Part shown: positions 47,401 through 61,300 of the stretch, one piece after another
Layout of the letters: every line of letters starts with the position of its first letter
Position numbering within the stretch: the first letter of the stretch is position 1
From: Bugula neritina
Taxonomy: Eukaryota > Bryozoa > Gymnolaemata > Cheilostomatida > Bugulidae
Assembly (NCBI GenBank): GCA_964035545.1
Contig: OZ037768.1
Location: 4,765,241 to 4,829,240, forward strand
Direction of reading: 5' to 3'
DNA: 64,000 nt
Program-made: the position numbers and the translations under genes
Notes under the pieces: model-generated
What the model saw: only the letters and a program-made list of their open reading frames with translations
What the model was told of the DNA's origin: nothing
Database searches by the model: none

Positions 47401-48583
47401 AGAATACTTGAGGCATGTGTAGGTCTATTTGGTGTAAACATGAACAAAATCTGAGACGCAAATAGACGCGGGCAATTCGGTGAGCTGGCATGGAATGACC
47501 CTACTATATTGACCTAACTATCTGAACTTGTTATTTAACAGTAGGCATTGTAGAAAAAGAAGGAGTTTTTTAAGATTTAAAAGTTTGAAGTAATTGACAT
47601 GTAATTATAAAGTAATTGTAAAAAACAATTACATTAGATATGTAATTAATTACAATTACAATTACATTTTTAAACCTCAATTACAAATTACATTCAATTA
47701 CTTGAAAAAATGTAATTAATTACAGCCAATTACAATTACAAATTACAATTACCCCAACCCTGCAATCAAGTCATCATTACACTGAATACAGCAGCACTGC
47801 TGGTTCTGTTGTGAGATATACATTGGCGTGTGTCACCAACTCACCTTTCTTCTGCTTGAACATTGCTGGCGTTCATTAAACTTGTTCTCCATAATCAAGA
47901 AAATTCATTCTCACCATTTGCTGGTTCACTTGAACTGCCGGTCAAAAAAGATTCAATGGTCATCTCATTCTGGTGGTAATATTTCTCAAAAGTTGTTTTC
48001 TTCCAAATGGATTTGTTTGATTTGAAAAATCATTTGATCTTGCTTTCTTGCTCTCTTGTCCAACAGGTGATATTTGTATCTCCAACATAAGTTAGACATT
48101 TTATTGCCTTTGCAATTTTTTTGCACTAGCCATTTTTGTCTTTCAGCGTGGTTTTGTGGCATTTTATCGACCTGACTTCTTAGAGCATGAAAACATTCAC
48201 CCTAGAAATGAGCAAGGTCAGACACAGTCTTGAAATACATTCCCAAAAGCTTTAGTTAACACAAGTGTCCACCAGTTTTCATAAACAGTTCTGTGCACAT
48301 TGCATGAGTGCCAGAAAAATACTTATTCAATGTAGTGTATATTGCTTTTCTTTCCAGCAGTGCCATTTCACCAAATTGTTACTTTTGCAGCTAACCATAA
48401 CCTGCTGTCTTCTTGTTACCATTATTGTGTCTTTTGCAGGCGGGATTTGTATCATTTTATGACAAACCAGAAAATGAAGGTGTTTCCCAAACTGAAGAAT
48501 TTTCCTGGACAAAGGCCTGCTCTTTGGGAATAGCTACTATAGCTGGTGCTGCTGCTGCTCTTTTCTTTGTACAGAAGAGTTGA
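44464..48583 (+). CDS. BCL2-family apoptosis regulator (BH4, BH3, BH1, BH2, C-terminal anchor)
   Basis: Regulates mitochondrial outer-membrane permeability in apoptosis. Two coding exons, 44464-44937 and 48440-48583, join in frame to 205 aa. BH4-like segment at about 23-41 (VRDYTAYRLRQAGF), BH3 at 56-74 (LRTIRLLGQQFELAYNNAF), BH1 at 99-118 (LFENGIQWGRIVGLLVFAV), BH2 around 150-160 (WITENGGW, then AGFVSFYD). The tail is a hydrophobic anchor ending in Lys (IATIAGAAAALFFVQKS). The intron falls directly after the BH2 Trp, the position known in vertebrate BCL2 genes. The BH3 lacks the usual Asp after Gly (Gln here), and BH1 has QWGR instead of NWGR. The four-motif layout is like the pro-survival members; BAK-like function cannot be excluded. 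Met3 has a better initiation context than Met1. The intron carries a hAT-like element. Confidence 0.9.
46595..47762. mobile_element. Palindromic, non-autonomous hAT-like transposon in the BCL2-like intron
   Basis: Ends are inverted repeats (CAGGGTTGGGGT... and ...ACCCCAACCCTG) flanked by a perfect 8-base target duplication CAATCAAG (46587-46594 and 47763-47770). CAGGG termini with 8-base duplications are characteristic of hAT transposons. Each end carries arrays of the words TGTAATTAATTACAATTACA. The interior is itself palindromic: 46855-47085 pairs with 47285-47510 at roughly three quarters identity, leaving a spacer near 200 bases. No transposase reading frame. Total 1168 bases. Confidence 0.85.
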
Positions 48584-49376
48584 AAATACATTAACCTGAC
48601 AATCCTATCTGGCGTAACATTAGTTACTAGCTTTTATTTTTATATGTCAAAAATGCAGGTGACGCTGTTGAATTTGAAGTAACAAGATATTTTGGCACTT
48701 GCACATCTTCACTGTGGCAACTAGTCGTTATAAATATAGCAGTAAATGCTCATCAAATTAGTCGTGGAACGGCCATTTGCTTCTTTGGTGATGGTGGAAT
48801 TTTTATTTGTAACTCTGATCACCAGACAATTCCATGCATGCATCTATTGCTGATAGTAATGTTGAGTGCGACATTTTTCTCATTCTTCAGTTATTACAGA
48901 ATTCAGCTACATTTATTACAGATTTGTTGGTTTAAAAGGTATTGTAAATTTTAATAGCTGATATATGTCTCAGGTAACCTCTGGCCTATGTAAGACAACT
49001 GATTTCATGTTTTGTGCGAACCAGTTGGTAACTCCATACTTTATTCATCGTCACTGTTGTCTACACCATTTACTGTCATTGAATTCTGAAATATTTTATC
49101 TGATATGTGTTTTCATTTTCTGCAAAGTTGACAGATTGTGTGTAAAGTTTTTATAGCTAAAGGTACAAGCATGCCTATTGCTATAAGAATGGTTGGACAT
49201 AAATATGGTTACATAGATGTATAATATATTTACATATAGTAAAATTAGCTGACAGTTTTATTTACAAAGAGTTGCAAGTTTCCACATTTTATTTACATAA
49301 ATTTTATTTTACTGTATTATTTTTAAAAGTCCACATTTGCAACAAATCTCTGGCTATGTATGAACTTTCTACCAAC
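48584..49376. other. Intergenic region between the convergent BCL2-like and HCF-1 genes
   Basis: Contains both 3' UTRs. Minus-strand AATAAA words near 49257 and 49288 are about 90-120 bases after the HCF-1 stop codon and can serve it. No clear signal was found for the BCL2-like gene. Otherwise unremarkable. Confidence 0.5.
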
Positions 49377-52300
49377 TCAGCTGAGCTTTGGCGTCAGCGA
49401 TTTAGGATCTACAAAGTCACAAATGCACTTATTAGCAGTGTGGGCTAGTTCATTCTCAAGTTATAGGCTATATTTCTATGAACTTATTAGAACAAAAAAT
49501 AATACATACATTGCACTGGGTTGATTCATTATTCAACTATTCAACTGTTAATCGAGCAGGTATTTTCATTGATTAACCATTAGATTCCAACAATTAAGGT
49601 ATGTGGTTCATTATTAATGGTGAAATGGAATACCTTGTAACCAATGAACTTGCAAAGCAGGCCCATATCCATTAACATTTTTTGCTGCAAGACGGAATAT
49701 TAAAGCATGCTTGTCAGGATCCACATAGCCTGTAGCCAGCATGCTATAGGTAACTAAACACATGGTTGTTATACCAACAAACACCCTTCCAAATGAGATC
49801 TGATCTTTTCGTTTCCTTGGTGAATCCTAGTGGGTAAATAAAGAATTACTTCAGGAAATAAAGCTGTTGCAATCTACAGAAAGATCAATCTTGATTAACA
49901 GTAATGCAATTTGCATTGCAAAGGTTATCCAACAATTTACATTACGAGTTGAGTTTACAGCTCTACTAGCTAGACCAGCCTGTGGCCATACTACACTCAC
50001 TTGGCTATTAGTACTACTACTAGTGTTTACAGCCATGTACACTGAATACTCGTAGATTGCTCCATTCATGTTCATAGGCTCCTCCCATGATATGTGAGCT
50101 CCATCTTCAAGCTACAATAAAATCATACATTCAACACTTCCAGCATCCTGTTGGGTTATGCAGTGCTTTGTTTATACCTAAGAAAATAAGTTCGCAAGCA
50201 GAGTTCAGTTTCTAATATCTAATTAAATGTATATTACAATAGACTAGTAAGTAGTGAATCTAGCTATTGAAGAGTGACATAAGGTTTTACAACAAGTTCA
50301 TTTACAGACATGTGGTGAATGACTGTTAAACACAGTAACCTGCACCTAACCTACAGTAGTCTATTCTTGGTTAAAGTGTTACGTCCATTAGTCTACGAAA
50401 AGCAGTTACAGATGCTACACAGGGTGTATGTTTGTGTGTATTCCTGATCAGTGTGTTTTTATATGATCGGCAGACTTATTGATGAAACCTTTTACTACTA
50501 ATGGTTCCTTGGGCTAAAAATATGGTAAGACCATATAAAAACACACTCATCAGGTACAACTCAGGTATGTAAATACATACATACACTAGCACACTATATA
50601 TGTTAAATCTACTCAATCAGTTATACACATTGGAACTTTTCTGTTGGAGGTCAGAGTTGAGAGATTGGTCAGATCAGCATAGTCTCACCAACACACACTT
50701 TCATAAAGCCTTATGCCCAACTCTCCAGCACACTAAATAAGGATAGGTACTACACAGGTACTTGCTGGTATACAGCTTTAGTAAGCCTCTTTGATAGGAG
50801 CTAATCAAAATGTTTGCTTGGAGATAAGCATTGCAACACAGTTTAACTAAACAAAATACTTAACATTCTTTTTGTTTCCCACTTCCGGTGCTTATTTGCT
50901 TCAGCAATAGAACCAACCAAAACACCTATATACTTATTACAACTCTGGAGTATTAAGCAATCCAAAGAGCTTACTTCAAGTGAAAATGACTACACAACTT
51001 TATAAAATCTAACAAATTATTAATAAACATGGACCAAAAATCCTGCCTAGTAGTTTTAATCACAACTAGTTGAAACTACAAAATATTTTTTCCAGTATAC
51101 AACAGAAAGACATTACTTCCTAAATATTTTGAGTTATATTATTCAGATAATGCTAGTCCATGAACATTTAAACTTCAGTTTCAAATGCTAATTAATAACA
51201 ACTTGTAAAACAACCTTTAATATTTTTACACAGGTAGGCGGACTAGGGAGGTTAGGCAGAGGCGTTTTAAATGCCGATACTTCACTCCATCGACCTCTAC
51301 CGCAAGTGTTGATACCAGCAACTCGTAACTTGTACGAATATCCCGGAACAAGATTCTAAAAATAACATTATTCTACAAATAAATACAACTACAGCTACAT
51401 CATGGTGAATATATGAGCAGGAAGCACAAATTAAGTGGATTCCCGTGTTTATACACCATGCTTTGGTATGAAGTTACTAATTCTACAAGGTATAATTAGT
51501 TAAAAGATTGGTTGGAGACAGCATGAAGCCTAAATTAGCTATAATATCAACGTCTATTTGATTTGTGTATCATGTCTCTAGGGATAACAACCAAACATTC
51601 AACAACATTGATAGCTCGCAGAGAAACATTTCACCCACTACATAGTTTGTAGCAGTGGTCTCCGTATTTTAATAGTAAAAGGTGTCAATAATATTAGCTA
51701 CTCCAGTATAATCATTTAATTGAGAAGATAACTTCTTTTAATATGGAGTTTTATTAAATAAACAAATATTTTTATTGAATTACATCTGGTTCAGGATTCT
51801 CACCGCTAAAGTTGGTGCTGAATCTGATTCCTTGGGAGGCACATGGTAGTGTGTAACCACAGCTGATGTGCCTTTCACAACTGCCACATCTCGCCATGCA
51901 TGTTTTTTGGTTGTACTTATCTAAAAAAAGCATAACTCACTCAGTACACTGTACAACTATACATATTGCAATGCAAAGCCAGTGCGTTCACCTGTTATTT
52001 ACTTACTATGGCTTTGCAATAAATTATTCTTTATATGCAAACCTCGATTACTGATAGCTTGTTTAACTTTTAATACAAGGCATGTCCAACACAAAGTGGC
52101 ACCATCAATCATTCTTAAAAAATAGTTTCACCAAATACTGAAGTTATTTTTCCTAAAATAGAGACAGAATTAATAAATTAAATGTGCACCCATTCGACCT
52201 TGACATTGTGTGTTATAAACATACAACTATTATACATAATGCTATAAGGTGCATGCATATTATAACACCACATTACATAGCATTATGAAGACCTGCATTT

Positions 52301-55300
52301 ACTAAATTAACTGTACTTGATAAGCACATTGTATACGAGCTGTTCCTACTCAAGGGCACTTCACTAGATAAACCTGATAGGCATGCATCACAGTGAATAC
52401 AACTGCAATTAAGTAATGCAGACAGCCTGGGAACTAAACTACACAACCTTATGAGGTACAAACCTTCTGATTGGCTACTATTATCTTATATTTAGCATCA
52501 TTTGAGCTTGAAACATCCTTGTCAGCATTGCTCTCTTCATTGGTTAATGTTTTTATTACGGCTGACTTTACAACAGTAGTTGTTGATGTCACATCCATAC
52601 TAGTAACATTTTCAGTAGTCAATGTGTCCATGGGTGAAGTTTCTGGTGTAGGTTTTGTATGCGTAGTTGAGTTCCCCACATCAGGAATGACGTTGGGAAG
52701 GGTAGCATCTGTCTCAGTAGCCATAGCATTGGTAGAGGGGGCTGATGCTACATTTTTCAGTGATGCAGATAAGTTAGAGGCTCTTGTTACTGCATTCACA
52801 GTTGTGGCAAAGAACTCAGGCCTGCCTTCATCAGTTTCCACTTCTTCTTTTATGGGAGCTTCTGTAGAGGCCCCAGGTGAGGTTGTAAGCGCCCCAGGTG
52901 AGGTTGCAGGGAGCCCAGGTGAGGCTACAGGTAGCAAACAGCAAAAGCCTATGTATAATGACTGTGCAGTGTAAAGCACTCATACCAGTAAATCTATACT
53001 ATACACTTTACCTAGTCACTGATTCAATTCATCATCCTACACAAGCTAACATTGTTTCACTATGGGGTAAATAACCTGGCAAACTGTAGCACTTGATGCA
53101 ATCATCAACATCAAGCATAGCATAGCAGAAATTATAATATAAGTAGCACTTATAGCCTAGTAGAAGTTTTAGTATAGAGCGTATGACAGGAGAGAACAAC
53201 TGTATACATGTAAACAATTTTCAAGTAAATCCAAATGTATTTCCAGCTGACTGACTGCAACTTAGACAGGAGAATTAAAGTTGCTGTTAATCAAATCGCA
53301 AACTATAAATTTTTTATCAACTCATACTGAAGCACTGGTGAGTTAAAGCCTGCATATCTTATTTAAAAATAATCTCTTACTGTGAACGTATTAACAGCTA
53401 AACCTTTACCTGTGGGCTACTTAAAATTTTTAACCCAGAATAAAGATTATGTTGTGAATGCACAAGTATTGAAAGTATTTTTAGAATGCTATTAAAAGAT
53501 AATAAATAAACTAAGATTCCAGTCTGCAACTATAAGAATCTACTACAGTTATATTATAGTAAGTAAGTTAGAAGGTAAAAAGCTTACTAAATATTACTAG
53601 CATTAACATATCTGGTCAAAGAAATAAGCTCCATAATTAAAGACAAATATTCTTAAGAATGTATGAACTAAATACGATACCAAATAACATGTTTAATCAC
53701 ATCGTCTCCCAATGCTATAGAATGGATTTTCACAGTATACAAAACACACTGCAGGTTAACACCAGCAAGCCTTGAGCTTTCTAATAATGTAAAAATAGAA
53801 AGGTAGCCAAAAGATCTCCAAGATTTCATACCAGAGCTGGGTCCAAGTTACATTAATCGCAGTACTTCCTAACTCCTGAATCCCATGATATGATCAACTG
53901 AATTGACTTGACTCAACTTGACTAGTTGTGACTTGAACCCAACTCTGCTTTACATATTTTTCTTGCTCCTGAGGACACTGAGTAAACTATATTATGAAGA
54001 GTTCAACTATACCATGAGACGTCATATAGCAAGCTTACAGAACAGTGAGATAGACTGCTATTATTATTATGGCAACTTATTTAGTAATTTTTAAGTTGCA
54101 ATCTGACGTTATTAGAGGCAGTAGATGAGAGATATGTAGTATTACTCATAGGACTTGAAACCTTTACAGCATTTTCAAGTTACAATTTTCTAGTACTAAT
54201 GAGGCTGTCAGACTACAGTTGAAACTGAGCTGTGAACGTGTTTTTCGAGCTGCTCAGTTTCGTTCAGAAATCAGACAGTTGTGACGTCACAGAGTTCACA
54301 GTTCAGTTTCAACTGCAGTCTGACATGGGCATAAAACTAAGCATCGAAGCATTGAATATAAGTTATTATAGAGTAACCGCAGCTCTGAATGCTAATATCA
54401 CACCATCAAGCAGTTCAATAATACGATTAGTAGTTACCAGCAGCTATCTCCAATCCAGTCATCACATCTTTGGCTTGTTCACCCCCAGTACTTATCTGTT
54501 CACCCCCAGTACTCATCTGTTCAGCTATAGCTGACTCGGCTGAAACATACAATACCCGACAGAACTTACAGCAAACAAATATCAAACAAAGACAGCATTA
54601 CAGAAATAAAGAAAAAAAATTAATTTTAATGAAAAATTATTTATAAAATATTCAACTTTGCATTTCTTTCAGTCATAATAAAGTGGAGATATTAATAAAC
54701 TATAATCAATATGAATTAGAATTATCCCCCCTCTCCTGGACTATAAGTTCAGCTTCTTTATCAGCGTTACCTGTAGTTGATGGAGTTGCAACACTTTTAG
54801 GTAATTTCGGGTCTGTTTTGGGGGCAATGAGAACAGCCTGTCTGCCAGAGGTGTCGGTGTGAACTTTTAATATAGTTGGTTGTCTTTTGATAAGGTTGCT
54901 AGCAGCTTTACTAGGTGCAGTGGTGGGTTTCATGTGAGCAGGGCTAATGATCTGTAACATCTGCAACAAAGAAGTATATAATAAAATCTCTTGCAGATTG
55001 TATAAACCTCTACAGAATGGGTTACAATCACTTCTTAATCATTCACAATGCAACAAGCCACAATTTTTTTTTGAAATGTGTAAAATCTTGAACAAAATTA
55101 CTTTATACGTTCAATTATGTTATTATGATTATTGTGCACCAGTAAAGCAGTTGATGAACCATTTTAAATATTATAAAGAATAAATATAAGTTTATTGAAG
55201 AAAATACACTTGTAGAGTTACAGCATAAGCATATATAAATGTGAACACTAGAGGAAAAGTTACGCAAGATATTATTGTTGGAAAGATTACATATACATGT

Positions 55301-58300
55301 GTGCAGTAGAACTTTCTATAGAACTGTTAACATGCACCAACTATGTATACAGGGTGTAGTTGTGTGGCATTCCTATAGCTGTTGGCAAGAAATCAAAAAT
55401 GTTTTATATAACATTTTCATAAAAACATATAAAATGTTTGGCAAGTAAAGAGTAGATCACCAAAATGAGGGCCATTATTGTGAGTAAGAAATGATTATTA
55501 CATTTCAATAATTAGTGAAAAGCTTCTCAAAGAATTAAGGATCAATGCTGCATGAGATTCCATAAAATATTCCACTTGATTAAACTGGTGCAAAAATTAA
55601 ACTAAGATACATTGGGTGCAACGAAAGGGTAAAACTTGGAATGTTAAATTGTGAGAAGATGAACATATGCATGTGTTCAATCCTTGAGAAATTAATTCTT
55701 GCAGCTTTGATACTATCAGATTATTCTCTTTTAAAACAACTTGCCAGACCAAGGTGTGATTGCAGGGTGTTTTGTTTTATTACTGACTAGCATGACTTAC
55801 TAGGTAACTAAAGACTGGAGAACAGTACAGAGATAATAAAATAGAAGACAACTCACATCAGCCAATCACTTGCTTGGTAAGAAAAATATCAAAAAATATT
55901 AACAAAACTGCTCTGGGGACATTTCAGATGTTTTAAACAGTATTTTACTGTATTTAAAAATTGATGGACAACACTGAATACATTTATTGCTATTTTATGA
56001 ACCATTTATTATCATTCATGGGTAACAGTTTGTAGAAATAAAACAGATTTGAGATCCTGCCTAAAATGACTGTGAATTGGCTGCTAAATTAAATGTGACT
56101 CACTCTATCATAAGAATCTATCAAGCTACACCCAAAGATTCCACTCATGGTAGTAGAGCTGAAATTTTTATGGAAAATCAAAAAAGTTTTTGTAACGTCT
56201 TTATAATATTTAGGAACCTAACAGTTGAACTTACTTGTGGATTAGGAGATAACTCCGAAGTAGATGTGGTATTAGGTGCTAAGGCTATCAGAGTTGTCCC
56301 ACTTGAACTAGAAATCTCAGTTAGAGGCTGCATAGAAAAACTAACCAATCAACAAACTTAAAACAACCACCAGCTAATCAAATCCAAAAATAAATTTTAA
56401 TTTTTTGTCTGGCTATGGGATGAAATATGGAAAAACTGAAAAAATACTCTTTTTCACAAGTTGTCTATTAACATAAAATTGGTTTAAGCTGAAAACACAA
56501 ATATGCTTTGCAAGCTATTTATTATATTAGAAAAATTATAAAACAGCAAACAGCAAAATGCTACATTTATAAAGCACAAGGAGGCAGTGAGGTATGCTTT
56601 TTAGTGTGCAACTGTTTTAGAATCTTTAAATTAGAGACGACGTTTCACCTGAGTAGCTGGGGTCAGGGACACATTGTGCTTGCCTATTTGTCTCACAAGT
56701 GCCAACACTTTAGGGGGGTTACCAGAGGCCGTGCCTTGCGAAACAACTTGGAGAACATTTGCGGAGCCTAAAATATAATCAATCAGGCAATGAGCCTATA
56801 AGAAATGCTGGTACTTATTCCATGATTCGCCAGCTACTGTAGTATGATGGAGTTACTAACCCACCACTGCAAAAGCTTTATCAGCCTTAATTGAAGAACA
56901 AAAAATAGTAACAGAAAATATAACCAATTACAGCCCCAGGCTACAATATACAATAGCATTTTATTACGTAACTTTACACCAAGCCTAATTTATTCACATT
57001 CAAAATACTTCAGCCCATACTAAAAATAGAACACGTGGGCTAAAAGCTTAGTTAATATTGAAGAACGGTTCTCAAATTAAAATGAAGCCTATGCAAGGAG
57101 GATTTATTCTATAAAGGAATACCTCCAGTAACTTGTGAATCAGAAGGTGATATTATTGTCCCACCGTTAGTATTCATTGAAGGCAATCTTATAACTGACG
57201 GAGACAGTTGCTACAACACCAACACAATACGTATAGCCATATCGTAAATATCTTATTATTTTTATTAATATCATTAAATAATATTACATGATATTATTTT
57301 GCATAGAGTTTTTATGTGGCTGGAACATATCTTTCAAAAAGTTCTTGCAACATTTTAAAATCAGCATATTATATACAGCTTCAGTTACAACAATTGCTAC
57401 TAAATGGAAGTAATTTTGTATTATAAAGCAAAACGCAGCAATATGTGTTTTAAATGTTAGATTTAATAACATTTATATATCAGTATGTTGATCAAATACC
57501 AATTTTTCCACAGCCACATTTTTCCCGCTTAGTGTAATTACACTTGCATAATAGAGCAACTTCAAGACCCCATTTACTTCAAGAAAATATAATACAACTC
57601 ATAAGGTTATTTATAATTTCTAATGCATTGCCTCCAAGTGATATTCGTAAAAACAATGCCAAACCATACCCTTGGGTACTTTAAACCAACCCATCATAAT
57701 TACAGATCAATTTAGACTAGAAATAATATGATGGTCATCTATTTTTAATTTTAAGCGTAAAACCCTGATGTTAATTTTTTGTGAGTTCGTGGATTAATTG
57801 TTCAACATAATTTTAAAACATAGTGTTCAGAATAAATATTAATGTATACTAGAATGCCCGTTGAAGGAATAAGCAGTGACATGTAATGAATGACTCACTG
57901 ATGGAATATTAGCCTGAGATGTTAACTTTATTGTTTTCTGAGGCGGGCCAGCCGACAGGTAGGGTCTACAATCAGGAAAATATAATATATAAATATGGTT
58001 ACAGTGCAGCATGGGTGGAGCAGAGGAAAATGGCTTTAAGTAGCACCGAGTTGAACTGAGTAGATTGGTTCAGGGGTGGGAAAGGGAGTTCTATGTACAT
58101 ACAAATATTGTACTCAGTCACCTCCAACGCGGTGCTGCTTCTATCGATATCAGATCAGAGCAGCTGCAGCATACAATGTATTACATAACTTGAGACAGTA
58201 ATGAATAATACAATAACACAATTTACAGAGTAGTAGCAGAGAAAAACACTGTACAATAAACATTATTTCACACAGCAATCACACTGGTGAATTGTGATAA

Positions 58301-61300
58301 TGTCGAACAGGACACATTGCTATGATGCGCTAGTAACACATCAATGGTGCAGACAACTTCACAATGATTACATTCAAACATCAATCGCATTATTACTAGC
58401 AGTTGGTATGCTATAAGCTTGTAGACTAAATGCAACAGATATTATCTGAAATTTGCTTTATTATGAAAAAGTGAATACATGTAACCAAAATATCCATTAC
58501 TAACCAACATTCTTTTCTCACTGCTGGAAGGAAAGAATTCTGGAACTTGGCATCAGTATTGAATGTTTTCAAGTATGAAACATCACGAAGTTGAGAACAC
58601 AATGCCAAAATTCCATTTATTTATACAGATGCGTAGAACATAAAACTGCATACTTAGCTGAATATATGTAGTTCTATAATATGGCCATAAAACCTATTTT
58701 GAGTGTAGTGACTATCTGGAGGCTGTTGATAACAATGTCATGAAAATGCTGACATAATTCGTCTCAACAAGTTGAGCAAGTTTGGAACTATTAGACACAC
58801 GATGCTGTGTCATCAGTACAAATAATATGCTATTAGTGTTTCTATAGGTTGACCTTCACCCTTTTACCACACAATGCAATGCTGCAGTTACTATAACAAC
58901 ATAATTTAGTTTTGGTTCCAACTTTAGATAGTCTCTTCAACAATGTTATAATTATTTTGTTATTATGGCACAATAGCTCAGGTTTTAAATATTACAATAA
59001 CAACCATTCCTGCCAAGAGCACTTCGAAAAGGTGTTATCACAGAAAGTGCCAGCATCATTTTATTCAGATGACTCTAACCGCTACCAAAGTAAAATTTTT
59101 AGATGCCTGCACATATGAGTCATGAAATATGAGCAAGTTTGATACTGTAAGTTGTGAGATGCCACACCCACCAGTGAAATAAAGTCAGCTTAGACTAGTT
59201 AACTCTAAGATATCACACCAGCAAGCACATGCAGTATAGTGAATTAGTATTTAATAATAAACAATATACTCACTGTTTGGCTGTTGTTTCAATTGGAGGA
59301 ATGTCGTATCTTTGGATCTGCACAAGATAGGCTTCAGCCGTGGGAACAGAACCCCAACAAACCTTCAGCGAGGTTGGCTGGGCACACACTAGCTGTATCC
59401 GCGAAGGTGGATCCGGTTTAGCTACGTCGAAAACATGTAATATTAGGTAATTTGAATTTAATGAATTATTGATAACACAACATATATAATTCCGATCTTT
59501 AAAACAATGAAAAAAAAAGATATAAGATTCACATTTATCAAATTGATGACGAAGTTTACCTGTTTCAAGATACCACATGTCACCACAACACACTTGTCTG
59601 CCATTCAGTTTGTTATACCCATCCCTGCCAGACCAGATGTAAACCCTGGAGTTGACTGCAACTCCGCAATGTCCTGCTCTAGCTGAAGGACATTCATCCC
59701 TTTCATCTAACACAACCTTCTCCCAGCAGTTGGTCCCTTTAACAAGGCATACCTCGGTATTACAATATAGCATAATATTCCCTTATACATTATATATAAT
59801 ATATAATATATATGTATATATGTATGTGTGTATATATATAATTCTTTTAAATAAAATTAAAACAAAGGGCTATATTTATTTGTTTAGTCAACCATAAGCT
59901 TCAAGTTCACTGACTTTCACAGTCATTCCTTTCACTTCATTCTTACAACAATTTTGTTATTTTAAAGGGTTGCATTGGCTGTAACTGTTTATTTAAGGTA
60001 TGCCTACTTTATACTATGCTCAAGGAATTGCTTATCAGCTTCCAATATTCCAACTAGTTACCTCATCTAACTGCAATAATAAATTGCAACAGAATTTGTT
60101 AACATGATATAGAGATATACAAATAATGGAAATCCATTGAATTATAAGCCCACAATTCATAATATGAAGTTATCTTTCCATGTAATAGTCAAATAATTTA
60201 GCAATAAAACTGTGCACTAGAAACTTAATTTCGTGATTTTTAACCATTATTAAAAACAATGAATACCCGATATCTCATTGCCTGCCCTGTAAAACATGAA
60301 TACTAACAGGTATATGTGCCAGCTAGCTATATACAGTAAACTACTTACTGAGATTCAAACAAGCTGTGTCATTAGTAACACTCCACTGCTGACTATCTTT
60401 AATATGTATGTCCTTCGACGCTGACGTCCAGCCACCAAATATAAACAATCGGTCTGAGATCAAAGAAGCTGTATGAAGACTCCGGGCAGCGGGTGCTGCA
60501 CCTGTCAGCTTTGGCTGAACCCAAGAAAGCTCACTCCCTAAAGCAAAACACGGCAAAGTTTCGTTTTGACAAAAATCTTTGCAAGTCAAGGGCACACGAA
60601 TTAGAATCTCAGCACAATGGTTCTATAATACTAGATTAACATTTTTATAGCTATTGTTCCTTTCCTTTGTTTTACAATATCAACAGGAAATTTTATCTAA
60701 CATGATTTAAAGATAAAGGAACTTTTTGTAATACAATAACTTCCACCTTACCAAGTTTCAACATATGCAAGTCTCCTAACCTCCCTCCATTCATTCCACC
60801 AAATATAATGAGAAATGAGGAGTCGGTTTCGCTGTGTGTGTAAAGATTAGCAGAATGAGATTCTCTAGGCGAAGGTGGTACACCTGTGGCTTTTGGCTTC
60901 ACCCATAATGCAGAGGCGCTAAAGAACTGGGGACGCAACTCCAAAACATGTAAATCATTTAAATATCTATAAAATAAAGTTGACAATTTTGAGTTGTCTT
61001 TTCATGAAACTTGTTCACGAAAAGCAATGTTTTGTTATACAAAGTAGCAATGGGCAGGCAGTTGAAGTCCATTCTGCAGATTTAGACTATTTTTCTATCA
61101 ATTAATATGTAAGAAGCTTACAAAGGTTTGTTATTCTTCGGATCGTCAGTAGAGTTAGCTAAGCCTCCAAACATGTATACTTTTGACTCATGATAGGTGA
61201 AACTATGACCTAAATATCAAAATGCAAAAATTATCACTTGAATGAGCAAATTTTCTAGACTTCTGAACAAATAAAATGATTAAGGCAGGTGTTTTTAATT

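Noticed and set aside
46812-47491. Short frames within the BCL2-like intron
   Set aside because: They lie in the arms of the palindromic hAT-like element and show no transposase features.
52471-52974. 167-codon plus-strand open frame
   Set aside because: Antisense shadow of HCF-1 exon 52924-52464, which has proper splice sites and continues the HCF-1 frame.
59652-59897. 81-codon plus-strand frame
   Set aside because: Antisense to the Kelch exon 59736-59560 and then low-complexity TA sequence.
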